Assembly (NCBI RefSeq): GCF_014652555.1
Contig: NZ_BMZA01000004.1
Coordinates: 62,001 to 126,000 of the forward strand
Reading direction: 5' to 3'
DNA: 64,000 nucleotides
Source of the DNA: Novosphingobium colocasiae
GTDB lineage: Bacteria; Pseudomonadota; Alphaproteobacteria; Sphingomonadales; Sphingomonadaceae
Shown: positions 1-8,072 of the stretch, in pieces
How positions within the stretch are numbered: the first letter of the stretch is position 1
Layout: each line of letters starts with the position of its first letter
Translations under genes and position numbers: made by a program
The notes under the pieces: generated by a model
Databases searched by the model: none
What the model saw: the letters and a program-made list of their open reading frames with translations, nothing else
Told to the model about the DNA's origin: nothing

Positions 1-212
1 TCAAGCCGCAGTTCGAGGTAGGGCGTGGCGAAGTGGGCAAGGGCGGGGTGGTGCGCGATCCCGAACTGCACGCGCGCGTCTGCGGCGAGGTGCGCGGCTG
101 GCTCGAAGCCGGGGGCTGGACGATCGACGGCATCGTCGAAAGCCCGATCACCGGGCCGGAGGGCAATGTCGAGTTTCTGGTGTCCGCATGGCGGGGAAAT
201 GGTTCGAAATGA
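1..212 (+). CDS. tlyA: TlyA-family rRNA 2'-O-methyltransferase, C-terminal fragment
   Basis: The window opens inside this gene; the first complete codon is at position 3 and the TGA stop is at 210-212, leaving 69 residues. The stretch beginning KPQFEVGRGEVGKGGVVRDP is the motif-rich end of the Rossmann-type methyltransferase domain in TlyA/FtsJ-like proteins (the family E-x-G-R-x-x-x-x-K-G-G-V-V-R-D signature). The family methylates ribose 2'-OH groups of 16S and 23S rRNA cytidines, and some members are described as haemolysins. The N-terminal S4 RNA-binding domain would lie outside the window. The family call is firm; the exact rRNA target is not visible here. Confidence 0.8.
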   Translation, partial: KPQFEVGRGEVGKGGVVRDPELHARVCGEVRGWLEAGGWTIDGIVESPITGPEGNVEFLVSAWRGNGSK

Positions 213-331
213 CGCATCGCCGCGCGCCCGCGCCTATGCGGAACGATTGCACAACGCCGGAACGCACCCAATAACGCTGGGCAAGACGCTGTGATTCGGG
301 ACGGTGAGGTCAGCTTGAAGGGCATGGTCCG

Positions 332-886
332 ATGAATTTCCTGGCAAGCCCCGCGCAACTGCGCGCCAGCCTGCTGCGCTGGTCGCTGGTCTGCGTCCCG
401 TTGTGCCTGCTGCTCGGCTTCCTTTCGGGCAAGGCTTCGGTCAGCGGGCCGGACAATCCGTGGTTCGCCGCGCTGGTCAAGCCGGCCGCCTATCCGCCGC
501 CGCTGGTGTTCCCGCTGGTGTGGAGCACGCTCTACGTGATGATGGGTCTGGCGCTGGCGATGGTCATCGCCGCGCGCGGGGCGCGGGGGCGGACGGTTGC
601 GGCAGGCGCGTTCGCGGTACAGTTCGCGCTCAACCTTGCGTGGTCGCCGGTGTTTTTCGGCGGGCATCACATCACCGGCGGGCTGATCGTCATCGGCCTG
701 CTCGATCTGGCGCTGATCGCCACGATCTTTTTCTTTCGCCGCATCCGCCCGCTGGCGGCGTGGCTGCTGGTTCCCTATCTTGTCTGGGTGCTCTTCGCGA
801 CTTACCTCAACTGGGCATTCCTGGAAGCCAATCCGGCACTGGACGGGGCGGAAGCCCCGGCGGCGGTCGAGCGCTTCGAAATCTAA
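332..886 (+). CDS. tspO: TspO/MBR-family tryptophan-rich sensory protein
   Basis: This 184-residue membrane protein has five predicted hydrophobic segments. Family hallmarks are the N-terminal GKAS...NPWFAALVKPAAYPP block and the later NLAWSPVFFGGHH block. TspO proteins bind porphyrins and related ligands in the membrane and modulate tetrapyrrole-linked or stress responses in alphaproteobacteria. The ATG at 332 has GAAGGG about 9 bases upstream. The C-terminal tail (about 15 residues rich in Ala and Glu) extends past the last helix. ubiK follows 20 bases later on the same strand, so co-transcription is likely. The family call is strong; the physiological role is inferred. Confidence 0.9.
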   Translation: MNFLASPAQLRASLLRWSLVCVPLCLLLGFLSGKASVSGPDNPWFAALVKPAAYPPPLVFPLVWSTLYVMMGLALAMVIAARGARGRTVAAGAFAVQFALNLAWSPVFFGGHHITGGLIVIGLLDLALIATIFFFRRIRPLAAWLLVPYLVWVLFATYLNWAFLEANPALDGAEAPAAVERFEI

Positions 887-906
887 CCGGACAAGAGTAA
901 AAACCC

Positions 907-1152
907 ATGCAAAGCGAAAATCCCTTCGTCGCCGATTTCGTGAAGATGATGAACAGCGCGGCCGGCACGCTCGCCGGGATGGGCCGCGAAGCGCGGGAAA
1001 ACGCGCGCGAGAAGTTCAAGGAATTCATGGGCGACATGGACTATGTCACCCGCGAGGAATTCGACGCGGTCAAGCAGCTTGCCGCCACCGCCCGCGAAGA
1101 GGCCGAAGCCCTCAAGGCGCGTGTCGCCGCGCTGGAAGCCAGGAACGGCTGA
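907..1152 (+). CDS. ubiK: UbiK-type accessory factor (BMFP domain)
   Basis: An 81-residue protein with the layout of the UbiK/YqiC (BMFP) family: an amphipathic N-terminal region (NPFVADFVKMMNSAAG), a linker containing YVTREEFDAVK, and a C-terminal coiled coil rich in Glu, Ala and Leu. UbiK assists the soluble ubiquinone biosynthesis complex and binds lipid; some family members promote membrane fusion in vitro. The motif V-x-R-E-E-F-D sits just before the coiled coil, as in the family. It lies 20 bases after tspO. Function is transferred from the family. Confidence 0.8.
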   Translation: MQSENPFVADFVKMMNSAAGTLAGMGREARENAREKFKEFMGDMDYVTREEFDAVKQLAATAREEAEALKARVAALEARNG

Positions 1153-1217
1153 GCGTTACCGGGGAACGCAATCGGCAAGGCGGCGTTGAACATCGTAAAC
1201 CCTTCCTGAGGTTCATG

Positions 1218-1514
1218 ATGTTCACACAGCTCAACCCCACCATTCCCCTTCACGTCCTAGGCAAGGGCGACGGCTATGCGATCGGCATGATCGACTATGG
1301 CCAGGAACACAATCTGATCTGGGTCACCGCGCTCGACAATTCGGGCGAGATCTGGTGCGCCCCTAACCCGACCGTGCGGCTGGGCCGCAACTGGACGATG
1401 GGGCGCGGCGAAAATCCTTTGATCGCCAGGGACAAAGCCGCTGAACGCGCGGCGGGCGAGGCATGCGAGGCGTGCGCCGGAACCGAGCATGAGCAAGCTG
1501 CGGTTTGCACTTAG
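1218..1514 (+). CDS. conserved hypothetical protein, 98 aa
   Basis: A small soluble protein with no domain that I recognise. The middle (IGMIDYGQEHNLIWVTALDNSGEI, in part) looks like a compact beta-rich fold ending in NPTVRLGRNWTMGR, followed by a low-complexity tail with two Cys. Two ATG codons occur in tandem (1215 and 1218); the second is chosen because GAGG at 1208-1211 sits 6 bases before it. Gene-like codon use and its position behind ubiK suggest a real gene. Similar short proteins are familiar from other sphingomonads, but that is memory, not a search. Confidence 0.65.
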   Translation: MFTQLNPTIPLHVLGKGDGYAIGMIDYGQEHNLIWVTALDNSGEIWCAPNPTVRLGRNWTMGRGENPLIARDKAAERAAGEACEACAGTEHEQAAVCT

Positions 1515-1590
1515 TGTTGTAAAGATTTGTTGCAATTCGTCGCAATTACAATGCGTTGTTCTGCATCGTTGATCTGCAGTCTCGTTAACA

Positions 1591-1690
1591 AGCGGGTCCC
1601 GGATCAGGTTCGGGACGACGAAGTGGGGAGGGGTGGGGCATAAGCTTGGCCCCCCAATCTTCGTCGGCCCGGGCTTGACCCGGGCTCCCG
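1591..1690. repeat. intergenic palindromes (GTCCCG..CGGGAC type)
   Basis: Two short hairpins lie in the gap between the hypothetical gene and recO. The first pairs GTCCCG with CGGGAC around 1596-1616. The second pairs GCCCGGG (1667-1673) with CCCGGGC (1679-1685). This text resembles the dispersed palindromic repeats common between sphingomonad genes. There is no T-run after either stem, so termination is not assured. Confidence 0.55.
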
Positions 1691-1768
1691 CTTTCCGTCT
1701 CCCTCCAGCGTTATATCGCAAACCGACCCTCGCTTGCAGCCCCGCGCGTAACGGTTCACAGCCCTGCC

Positions 1769-2377
1769 ATGCATTTGCGCGCGCCCGCCATAGTCTGCGC
1801 TACCCGTTCGCACGGTGAGACCGCCGCCATCGCCCGCCTGCTGACGGCCGAAGCGGGGTTGGTGGGGGCCTATGTCGCCGGGGGCCGGGGGCGGCAGTTG
1901 CGGCCGGTGCTGCTGCCGGGCAATCTGGTCGAAGCCGATATCCGCGCCCGCGCCGCCGGGCAATTGCCGTTCGCGCGGATCGAACTGGTCACCAGCCGGG
2001 GGCCTTGGCTGAGCGAGCCGCTGCCGGCCGCCGCGATCGCCTGGGCCACCGCGCTGACCGCCGCGGCCCTGCCCGAACATCAGCCCCATCCGCCGCTGTT
2101 CGCCGCGCTGGCCGCGCTGCTGGACGCGATCACCGTGTCGCCATCGGCGCGCGGCTGGACGGTGGCGCTGCTGGGGTACGAAGTGCTGCTGCTGCGCGAG
2201 CTGGGCTTCGGCGTGCCGGTCGGGCGGCCCGACCCGGCGGACTGGAGCGCCGTGCTGGCCGCGTTCGACCGGCTCGGCCCGGCGCTGGCGCGCAACCCGC
2301 TTGCCCATTGCCGAACGGATGTTATGGCGGCGCGCGATTCCCTGCGTGCCCGGCTGGCGCGCATCGAGGGCGGTTGA
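1769..2377 (+). CDS. recO: DNA repair protein RecO
   Basis: 202 residues, slightly short for RecO (about 230-250 is common) but colinear with it. The N-terminal OB-fold region reads A-I-V-C-A-T-R-S-H-G-E-T-A-A-I, the classic start in which RecO proteins have a hydrophobic strand followed by GE. The C-terminal helical region contains GYEVLLLRELGFGV, matching the family E-x-x-L-L-x-x-x-G motif. RecO loads RecA onto SSB-coated single strands with RecR. No zinc-binding Cys cluster is visible, as in many proteobacterial RecO proteins. leuB starts 18 bases downstream. Confidence 0.88.
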   Translation: MHLRAPAIVCATRSHGETAAIARLLTAEAGLVGAYVAGGRGRQLRPVLLPGNLVEADIRARAAGQLPFARIELVTSRGPWLSEPLPAAAIAWATALTAAALPEHQPHPPLFAALAALLDAITVSPSARGWTVALLGYEVLLLRELGFGVPVGRPDPADWSAVLAAFDRLGPALARNPLAHCRTDVMAARDSLRARLARIEGG

Positions 2378-2395
2378 CGGACAAAGGAACAGGCA

Positions 2396-3439
2396 ATGCG
2401 TATCGCGGTCTTTGCAGGCGACGGGATCGGCCCCGAAGTGACCGAACAGGCCGTCCGCGTGCTCGAAGCACTGGGCCTGCCCGGTCTCGAACTGGTCGCA
2501 GGCGATGTCGGCGGCGCGGCCTATCGCAAGCACGGCCATCCGCTGCCGGCCGCCACTCTGGAAACCGCGCGCTCGGCCGGTGCCATCCTGTTCGGCGCGG
2601 TGGGCGATTTCACGCTCGATCATCTGGAGCGCGCGCTGCGCCCGGAGCAGGCGATCCTGGGCCTGCGCAAGGAACTGGGCCTTTTCGCTAACCTGCGCCC
2701 GGCGCGGGTATTCCAGGGCCTTGAGAGCCTGACCACCCTGCGCGCCGAAGTGGCCGAAAAGATCGACCTCCTGATCGTGCGCGAACTGAACGGCGACGTA
2801 TACTTCGGCGAAAAGGGCATGCGCACGCTGGACGACGGCCGCCGCCAGGGCTGGGACATGATGTCCTACGCCGAGGACGAAGTGCGCCGCATCGCCCATG
2901 TCGGTTTCAAGGCCGCCATGGGCCGCGGCAAGAAGCTGTGCTCGGTGGACAAGGCCAACGTGCTGGAAACCTCGCAGTTGTGGCGCGATGTGATGATCGA
3001 GGTCGCGGCCGAGTATCCCGAGGTGGAACTGACCCACATGTACGTCGACAATGCGGCGATGCAGCTCGTGAAGAACCCCGGCGCGTTCGACGTGATCGTC
3101 ACCGGCAATCTCTTCGGCGATATCCTCAGCGATCAGGCCAGCATGTGCGTGGGCTCGATCGGCCTGCTCGCCTCGGCCAGCCTGGCGGAGACGTCGTTCG
3201 GACTTTACGAGCCGATCCACGGTTCCGCGCCGGACATCGCCGGCAAGGGCCTCGCCAATCCGATGGCGACGATCCTGTCGGCGGCCATGCTGCTGCGCCA
3301 CAGCTTCGGCCTTGAAGATCAGGCAGCGCGGATCGAGGCGGCAGTGGCAGCCGCGCTGGCCGACGGCATCAAGGGCGGCGATCTGGGCGGCAGCGCCGGG
3401 ACCCGCGAAATCGGTGACGCGGTGCTTGCGCGCCTGTAA
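2396..3439 (+). CDS. leuB: 3-isopropylmalate dehydrogenase
   Basis: 347 residues, full length for LeuB. It begins with the typical nucleotide-fold start [10 protein letters not shown]. Substrate-binding and catalytic motifs are present: [13 protein letters not shown] with the conserved Tyr, [11 protein letters not shown] with the catalytic Lys, and the Asp-rich metal site in YVDNAAM...[13 protein letters not shown]. The enzyme oxidises and decarboxylates 3-isopropylmalate to 4-methyl-2-oxopentanoate in leucine synthesis, using NAD. AAAGGAAC precedes the ATG. leuA, leuC and leuD are not in the window. Confidence 0.96.
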   Translation: MRIAVFAGDGIGPEVTEQAVRVLEALGLPGLELVAGDVGGAAYRKHGHPLPAATLETARSAGAILFGAVGDFTLDHLERALRPEQAILGLRKELGLFANLRPARVFQGLESLTTLRAEVAEKIDLLIVRELNGDVYFGEKGMRTLDDGRRQGWDMMSYAEDEVRRIAHVGFKAAMGRGKKLCSVDKANVLETSQLWRDVMIEVAAEYPEVELTHMYVDNAAMQLVKNPGAFDVIVTGNLFGDILSDQASMCVGSIGLLASASLAETSFGLYEPIHGSAPDIAGKGLANPMATILSAAMLLRHSFGLEDQAARIEAAVAAALADGIKGGDLGGSAGTREIGDAVLARL

Positions 3440-3507
3440 CATGCGCCATAAACGCGGCTAACACGCGGGCAATGGTTTCTTGAGGTTTACTACCTAATAC
3501 GGGGCGC

Positions 3508-4680
3508 ATGACCATTTCCGGATCGGATCTCAGCCAGGCCGTCGATGCCGCCAGCCGCCCGCTCGAACTCGCGGTCGTGCTGCCGACTTTCAACGAGCGC
3601 AAAAACGTCGCCACCATGGTCGAGCGGCTGGAAGCGGCGCTGGCCGGGATCGCCTGGGAAGCGGTGTTCGTGGACGATAACAGCCCGGACGGCACTTCGG
3701 ACGAAGTGCGCCGGCTGTCGCTGTCGAACCCGCGCGTGCGCTGCATCCAGCGCATCGGCCGGCGTGGCCTGTCGAGTGCCGCGATCGAGGGCATGTGCTC
3801 CACCGCCGCCCCCGTGGTCGCGGTGATGGACGCCGATCATCAGCACGATCCGGCACTGCTGCCCGGCATGCTGCGCGCGGTGACGCAGGAGGGGTTTGAC
3901 CTTGCCTATGCCTCGCGCTTTGCCGAAGGGGCGAGCACGGAAGCCTGGGGCCGGCCCGATCGCGTCAAGGCCTCGGGCCTTGCCAACAAGATCGCCAACA
4001 AGGTCACCGGCGTCGAACTGACCGACCCGATGAGCGGCTTTTTCATGCTGCGCGCCGAAACCCTGCGCGGCGATGCCCACCGGCTTTCCGGGGTCGGCTT
4101 CAAGATCCTTCTCGACATCCTGGCCACGGTCGACCGGCCGCTCAAGGTCAAGGAATTCCCCCTCAACTTCGCTGCCCGCGCGGAAGGCGAAAGCAAGCTG
4201 GACCAGACCGTCGTGTTCGAATTCCTCGTAGGACTGTACGACAAGTGGCTGGGCCGCTTCATCCCGACCCGCTTCGCCCTGTTCGGCACCGTCGGCGCGC
4301 TCGGCGTGCTGGTGCAGGTGGCGGCGCTGCATGCGATCAAGGCGCTCTTGGGCCACAGCCTCGCGTCCACCCAGCTTTCCGGCAACGAATATTTCATCCT
4401 CGCCAACACGCTGGCGGCGATCGTGGCGATGACGTTCAACTTCGTCCTCAACAACGAACTCACCTATTCCGACAAGCGCCTGCGCGGTTTCGGCCCGCTG
4501 ATGAAGGGCTGGGCCCAGTTCGCGCTGACCTGCTCGCTGGGCCTGCTCACGAACGTCGGGTCTGCTGCCGTGCTCAAGTCCATCGGCATCAACGAGATGA
4601 TCGCCGTGGTCGGCGGCATCGTGCTGGGCTCGGTATGGAATTTCGCGCTGTCGTCGAAGTTCGTCTGGGGCAAGTATTGA
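3508..4680 (+). CDS. polyprenol-phosphate mannose synthase-like glycosyltransferase fused to GtrA membrane domain
   Basis: 390 residues in two parts. Residues about 15-240 form a GT-A family 2 glycosyltransferase of the DPM1 type: VVLPTFNERKN, the VDDNSPDGTSD nucleotide site and the metal-binding DAD in VMDADHQHDP. Residues about 250-390 form a GtrA-like domain with four hydrophobic helices. Such two-domain enzymes transfer a sugar, often mannose or glucose, from a nucleotide donor to polyprenyl phosphate at the inner membrane. A PMT-family enzyme, which would use that lipid-linked sugar, lies about 800 bases downstream in the opposite direction. Donor sugar identity is not determined by the sequence. 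Confidence 0.85.
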   Translation: MTISGSDLSQAVDAASRPLELAVVLPTFNERKNVATMVERLEAALAGIAWEAVFVDDNSPDGTSDEVRRLSLSNPRVRCIQRIGRRGLSSAAIEGMCSTAAPVVAVMDADHQHDPALLPGMLRAVTQEGFDLAYASRFAEGASTEAWGRPDRVKASGLANKIANKVTGVELTDPMSGFFMLRAETLRGDAHRLSGVGFKILLDILATVDRPLKVKEFPLNFAARAEGESKLDQTVVFEFLVGLYDKWLGRFIPTRFALFGTVGALGVLVQVAALHAIKALLGHSLASTQLSGNEYFILANTLAAIVAMTFNFVLNNELTYSDKRLRGFGPLMKGWAQFALTCSLGLLTNVGSAAVLKSIGINEMIAVVGGIVLGSVWNFALSSKFVWGKY

Positions 4681-4760
4681 GGCTTGCGTGCAGGCAGCGC
4701 CAAGGTCGGATGCTGAAGCTCCGGCCCTGCGCGCGGATCGTGAACAGCGCCGCTCTGCCT

Positions 4761-4790
4761 GATGGATGCTGAAACGAGTTCAGCATGACG
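4761..4790. repeat. TGAACGAGTTCA-type palindrome, copy 1
   Basis: TGCTGAA (4768-4774) pairs with TTCAGCA (4780-4786) across a 5-base loop, flanked by GATGGA and TGACGA. The same text recurs within the 140-base inverted repeat near 60 kb. Function unknown; it may fold as RNA downstream of the glycosyltransferase. Confidence 0.6.
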
Positions 4791-4842
4791 ATGTTGTTGG
4801 AATGCGGTGTGGTGGCCGGCCCTGAGAACGCTGATCAGGAAG

Positions 4843-4880
4843 CCCTCGTCGCCCTGAACTTGTTTCAGGGCCCATTCATC
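4843..4880. repeat. TGAACTTGTTTCA-type palindrome, copy 2
   Basis: GCCCTGAA and TTCAGGGC (4851-4871) form an 8-bp stem around a 5-base loop. It is the same repeat family as 4761-4790 and 59940-60079, with the stem sequence covaried from TGCTGAA to CCCTGAA. This suggests selection for pairing rather than sequence. Confidence 0.6.
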
Positions 4881-4960
4881 GTTTTGCCCGGTTCGCGCGT
4901 GGTGCACGATAATAGGGGGTACCGCCCCCCCCAACCGGCGGGCTGGTCCGAAACAGGCAA

Positions 4961-5127
4961 ATGGGTTCGCGCAGAGACGCGGAGGCGCAAAGGTGCCGCG
5001 CTTGCGGCAGCGCCGCATTCTCTTCCAACGGAGCGTTTGTCTTGATGCTGAAACATGGCTCAAGCCTGCGGCGCAGAGCGACATCTCTGCGCCTCTGCGT
5101 CTCTGCGCGAACTCATTCTTTTTATGG
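4961..5127. repeat. GCGCAGAG long hairpin repeat, copy A
   Basis: An imperfect inverted repeat of about 165 bases. The left arm (from about 4963) carries TTCGCGCAGAGACGCGGAGG and the right arm (to about 5113) carries GCGCCTCTGCGTCTCTGCGC. Inside, GCCTGCGGCGCAGAGCGACA before the right arm matches the two copies at 53.7 and 54.1 kb. The ends pair, so the whole unit could fold as one long stem. No transposase or target duplication is visible. It is best described as a non-coding dispersed repeat. Confidence 0.7.
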
Positions 5128-5340
5128 GAATCGCGGCCCGAGCGTGCCGATCCGGAAAGGTGATCCGGTGCAGGTTGTCACTGACAGCACGCTCAGCGGT
5201 CAAAGACGGCGCTTCGCCGCATCACGGGCGATGGTCTGTCAAACCTGTAGATCGCGTCGATATCTGTTTCCTACGCACCCTGTCCCGGCGCATGGTGGCC
5301 GTGGCTCTTTCCCATCGTCAGGTTCCGACAGCGCGCGAAT

Positions 5341-5453
5341 CGCGATTTTTTCGCGCAAACTGTAACTTTCGGAAAACGCCAATAAATACTTGATATAAAA
5401 TTGAAATATCGCAAAGAACGAAAGTTACACACTGTAACCTTTGTAAACTTCGC
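5341..5453 (-). repeat. 113-bp AT-rich element with GTTACA/TGTAAC boxes, copy A
   Basis: Read on the minus strand, the element starts GCGAAGTTTACAAAGGTTAC, continues into a GTTACA..TGTAAC inverted repeat, has an AT-rich middle of about 42 bases, and ends with CGAAAGTTACA and a GCGAAAAAATCGCG end. Copy B at 53506-53619 has the same length to within one base, the same two ends and a diverged middle. Here it lies 11 bases past the stop of the PMT gene, where no gene start needs a promoter. It could be a repeat, an orphan operator or a structured RNA. Confidence 0.7.
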
Positions 5454-5464
5454 AAGGCCCCGGC

Positions 5465-6748
5465 TCACCGCCAGGTCGGTGACCACATCCAGAAGTTGTA
5501 GGCCTTCAGGTACGGCAGCGGATACCCGGCGATGATCGGGTAGAACAGCACGAACAGGGCCACGCTGGCGGCCACCGTGCCCGCGCCCAGCCAGCGCCAG
5601 CGGCCCTTGCGGCGCGCGACCTGTTCAAGGGCCAGCGCCAGCACCGCCATGAGGAAACTCGCGGCGAGCAGGTAGTGGTAGAAGAACTGCACCGGCTTGG
5701 TGTTGTGCACCCACATGCCGATGCACAGCAGGTACAGCACGGCGAAGTACAGCGCGTCGTAACGCCGGTGGCGCAGCGCTGCCCACAGGGCCCAGAATAC
5801 CGCCGGCAGCCCGGCGAGCAGCGTCAGCGGGTTGCCCAGCATGATAATCCCGCGCCGCGCACCGTCGACGTTCTCGAACAGGTACCAGATCGGCCGCCAG
5901 TCGGTGACCCACTGGTACCAGACGCTGCGATAGGGGTGCGCCTTGGTGACGCTATCCTGCAATTTCAGCATCTTGAGGTGCTGGCCGATGAAGTCGAACG
6001 GCAGCACCGGCTTGCGATCGTAGAACATGGCCGGAAGGTAGGTCAGCCAGTAGACCGCCAGCGGGAACAACCCCAGCCACAGCGCCGCTTCCGCCAGCGA
6101 GATGCCCGGCATCGGCCCGGCTCCCGAGCGGCCGACGATCCGCCAGCCGCTCTCGCGCAGGCGCAGGACCAGAAAGGTGAGGCCGGGGACGATCATCACC
6201 GGCACGCTGGTCCACTTGGCACCGATCGACAGGCCCATGCACAGCCCGGCGAGCATCAGCCGCACTCGCGCCCGGCCCGGCGATCCGGCGTCCAGCGCCG
6301 CGCCGAACTGCCACAGCGCCACCATCGCCAGCGATGCCATCGTCATGTCGAGCATGGCGATGCGGCTCTGGATGAACCACATGAAGTTGGTGGCCAGCAG
6401 GATCATGGCGGCAACGGTCGCCCAGCCGTTCTTCGATGCGTGCCAGACGCTCCGCGAAAACGCGAACAAGCCCAGCGTGCCGAGCATCACCGAAGGGATG
6501 CGCCAGGCAAACGGCCGATCGCCGAGGAAATGGATCGAGGCGGCCAGCACTTCCTTGGCGAACATCGGATGCTCGCGGTTGGCCGGGATCATCTTCAGCA
6601 GTTTGAGCGCCGCCGGGACATAGTGCACTTCGTCGAAGTAGTAGCGCGTCGGCACGCCGATCCGCCACAGGGCGAGGGCAAGGAAACCGAGCGCGATGGC
6701 GATGCACCAGCCGTATGGATCGTGGTCATGGCGGCGGTCGAGTTGCAT
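5465..6748 (-). CDS. PMT-family (GT39) dolichyl-phosphate-mannose--protein mannosyltransferase-like protein
   Basis: A multi-pass integral membrane protein of 427 residues. The first periplasmic loop has the PMT catalytic signature: FDEVHYVPAA with the adjacent Asp-Glu pair, then REHPMFAKEV, equivalent to the HP..K motif of eukaryotic and actinobacterial PMTs. About ten hydrophobic segments follow. Such enzymes move a sugar from a polyprenyl-phosphate carrier onto Ser or Thr of secreted proteins. The ATG at 6748 is chosen to leave room for the promoter of divergent metZ. An in-frame ATG at 6829 would add an Arg-rich 27-residue leader and leave only 26 bases between the genes. Acceptor proteins are unknown. 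Confidence 0.85.
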   Translation of the reverse strand: MQLDRRHDHDPYGWCIAIALGFLALALWRIGVPTRYYFDEVHYVPAALKLLKMIPANREHPMFAKEVLAASIHFLGDRPFAWRIPSVMLGTLGLFAFSRSVWHASKNGWATVAAMILLATNFMWFIQSRIAMLDMTMASLAMVALWQFGAALDAGSPGRARVRLMLAGLCMGLSIGAKWTSVPVMIVPGLTFLVLRLRESGWRIVGRSGAGPMPGISLAEAALWLGLFPLAVYWLTYLPAMFYDRKPVLPFDFIGQHLKMLKLQDSVTKAHPYRSVWYQWVTDWRPIWYLFENVDGARRGIIMLGNPLTLLAGLPAVFWALWAALRHRRYDALYFAVLYLLCIGMWVHNTKPVQFFYHYLLAASFLMAVLALALEQVARRKGRWRWLGAGTVAASVALFVLFYPIIAGYPLPYLKAYNFWMWSPTWR

Positions 6749-6855
6749 CGGGCGCGTGCGATAGGAGCGATTGTGAAAACGCGCAATGGTCCACACGTAC
6801 ACCGCGCGCGCGATCCGCTTGCGCTCCATCCGCTGCGCTCGTAGATGCTGCCGCC

Positions 6856-8064
6856 ATGAAACGCACGACCGGACAAGACCGCACCAAGACCCGCAACTGG
6901 AAACCGGCTACCCGCGCCATTCGCGGGGGCACCTGGCGTTCGGAAATGGGCGAGACGAGCGAGGCGCTGTTCCTCACGTCCGGCTACAGCTACGACGATG
7001 CCGCCACTGTCGCCGCGCGCTTTGCCGGTGAGCAGGACGGCATGACCTATTCGCGCCTGCAGAACCCCACCGTGGCGATGCTGGAAGAACGCATCGCGTT
7101 GCTGGAAGGGGCGGAGGCGTGTCGCACTCAGGCATCGGGGATGGCGGCGATGACGGCGGCACTGCTCTGCCAGCTTTCGGCGGGCGACCACATCGTCACC
7201 GCGCGCGCCGCGTTCGGTTCGTGCCGCTGGCTGGGCGATCACCTGCTGCCCCGTTTCGGGGTGGAGGTTTCGGTCATCGACGCCACCGACAATGCCGCGT
7301 GGGAAGCGGCGATCCGGCCGAACACCAAGGTGTTCTTCTTCGAGACCCCGGCCAATCCGACCATGGACGTGGCCGACCTCGAATACATCTGCGGCCTCGC
7401 CCGCGCGCACGGTATCACTACCGTCATCGATAACGCCTTCTGCACTGCCGCGCTGCAGCGACCGCTGGAGTTCGGGGCTGATGTGGTCGCCTATTCGGCT
7501 ACCAAGTTGATGGACGGGCAGGGTCGGGTGCTGGCCGGCGCGGTCTGCGGGACCGAACAGTTCATCAACGAGAAGCTGCTGCCGTTCCAGCGCAACACCG
7601 GCCCCAACCTGTCGCCGTTCAACGCCTGGGTGGTGCTGAAGGGGCTGGAGACGCTGGACCTGCGTGCGAAGCGGCAGAGCGAGAACGCGCTCAAGGTGGG
7701 CCAGTTCGTGGAAACGCGGGTGCCGCGCATCCTGCACCCCTGGCTGGACAGCCATCCGGCCAAGGCGTTGGCGCAAAAGCAGATGGACGATTGCGGCCCG
7801 ATCTTCTCGATGGTGCTCGACGGCGGGCGGGCCCAGGCCCACGCCGTGCTCGATGGTCTGGAATTGATCGATATCTCCAACAACATTGGCGACTCTCGTT
7901 CGTTGATGTGTCACCCGGCCTCTACGACCCATCACAACATGGGGCCGGAAGGACGCGAGGCCATGGGGATTTCAGAGGGCATGCTGCGCATCAACATCGG
8001 GCTGGAAGACCCTGACGACCTGATCGCCGATCTCGATCAGGCGTTCGCGAAGGCCGGGCTCTGA
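6856..8064 (+). CDS. metZ: O-succinylhomoserine sulfhydrylase (Cys/Met metabolism PLP enzyme)
   Basis: 402 residues, the usual size for the Cys/Met metabolism PLP family. The PLP lysine lies in AYSATKLMDGQGR; the TYSRLQNPT and GMAAMTAALL segments match the cofactor phosphate region. The ending (GPEGREAMGISEGMLRINIG, truncated here) is the family C-terminal signature. MetZ forms homocysteine from O-succinyl- or O-acetylhomoserine and sulfide, and the GQGR context after the lysine favours MetZ over cystathionine enzymes. The ATG at 6856 begins MKRTTGQDR. The gene is divergent from the PMT gene, with the sensor kinase 8 bases downstream. Confidence 0.9.
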   Translation: MKRTTGQDRTKTRNWKPATRAIRGGTWRSEMGETSEALFLTSGYSYDDAATVAARFAGEQDGMTYSRLQNPTVAMLEERIALLEGAEACRTQASGMAAMTAALLCQLSAGDHIVTARAAFGSCRWLGDHLLPRFGVEVSVIDATDNAAWEAAIRPNTKVFFFETPANPTMDVADLEYICGLARAHGITTVIDNAFCTAALQRPLEFGADVVAYSATKLMDGQGRVLAGAVCGTEQFINEKLLPFQRNTGPNLSPFNAWVVLKGLETLDLRAKRQSENALKVGQFVETRVPRILHPWLDSHPAKALAQKQMDDCGPIFSMVLDGGRAQAHAVLDGLELIDISNNIGDSRSLMCHPASTTHHNMGPEGREAMGISEGMLRINIGLEDPDDLIADLDQAFAKAGL

Positions 8065-8072
8065 CCGGGACC

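Larger units (their letters stand above)
4681..5464. other. gene-free repeat island A
   Basis: 784 bases between two convergent glycosyltransferase genes with no credible coding frame. It contains, in order, two short TGAA..TTCA palindromes (4761-4790 and 4843-4880), a long hairpin repeat (4961-5127), about 210 bases without recognised structure, and the 113-bp AT-rich element (5341-5453). The composition at 5340-5450 is far more AT-rich than its surroundings. A related island occurs at 53.5-54.3 kb in the opposite orientation. Confidence 0.75.

Noticed and set aside
1604..3442. A 612-codon open frame on the minus strand over recO and leuB
   Set aside because: It is the antisense shadow of two well-motivated genes, has Arg/Gln/His-rich composition and no recognisable domain. 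Long antisense frames are expected in GC-rich codon usage.
5271..5486. A short minus-strand frame across the 113-bp element
   Set aside because: The repeated KVTVC text is produced by the GTTACA boxes themselves, with no start site or codon bias. I treat it as non-coding.
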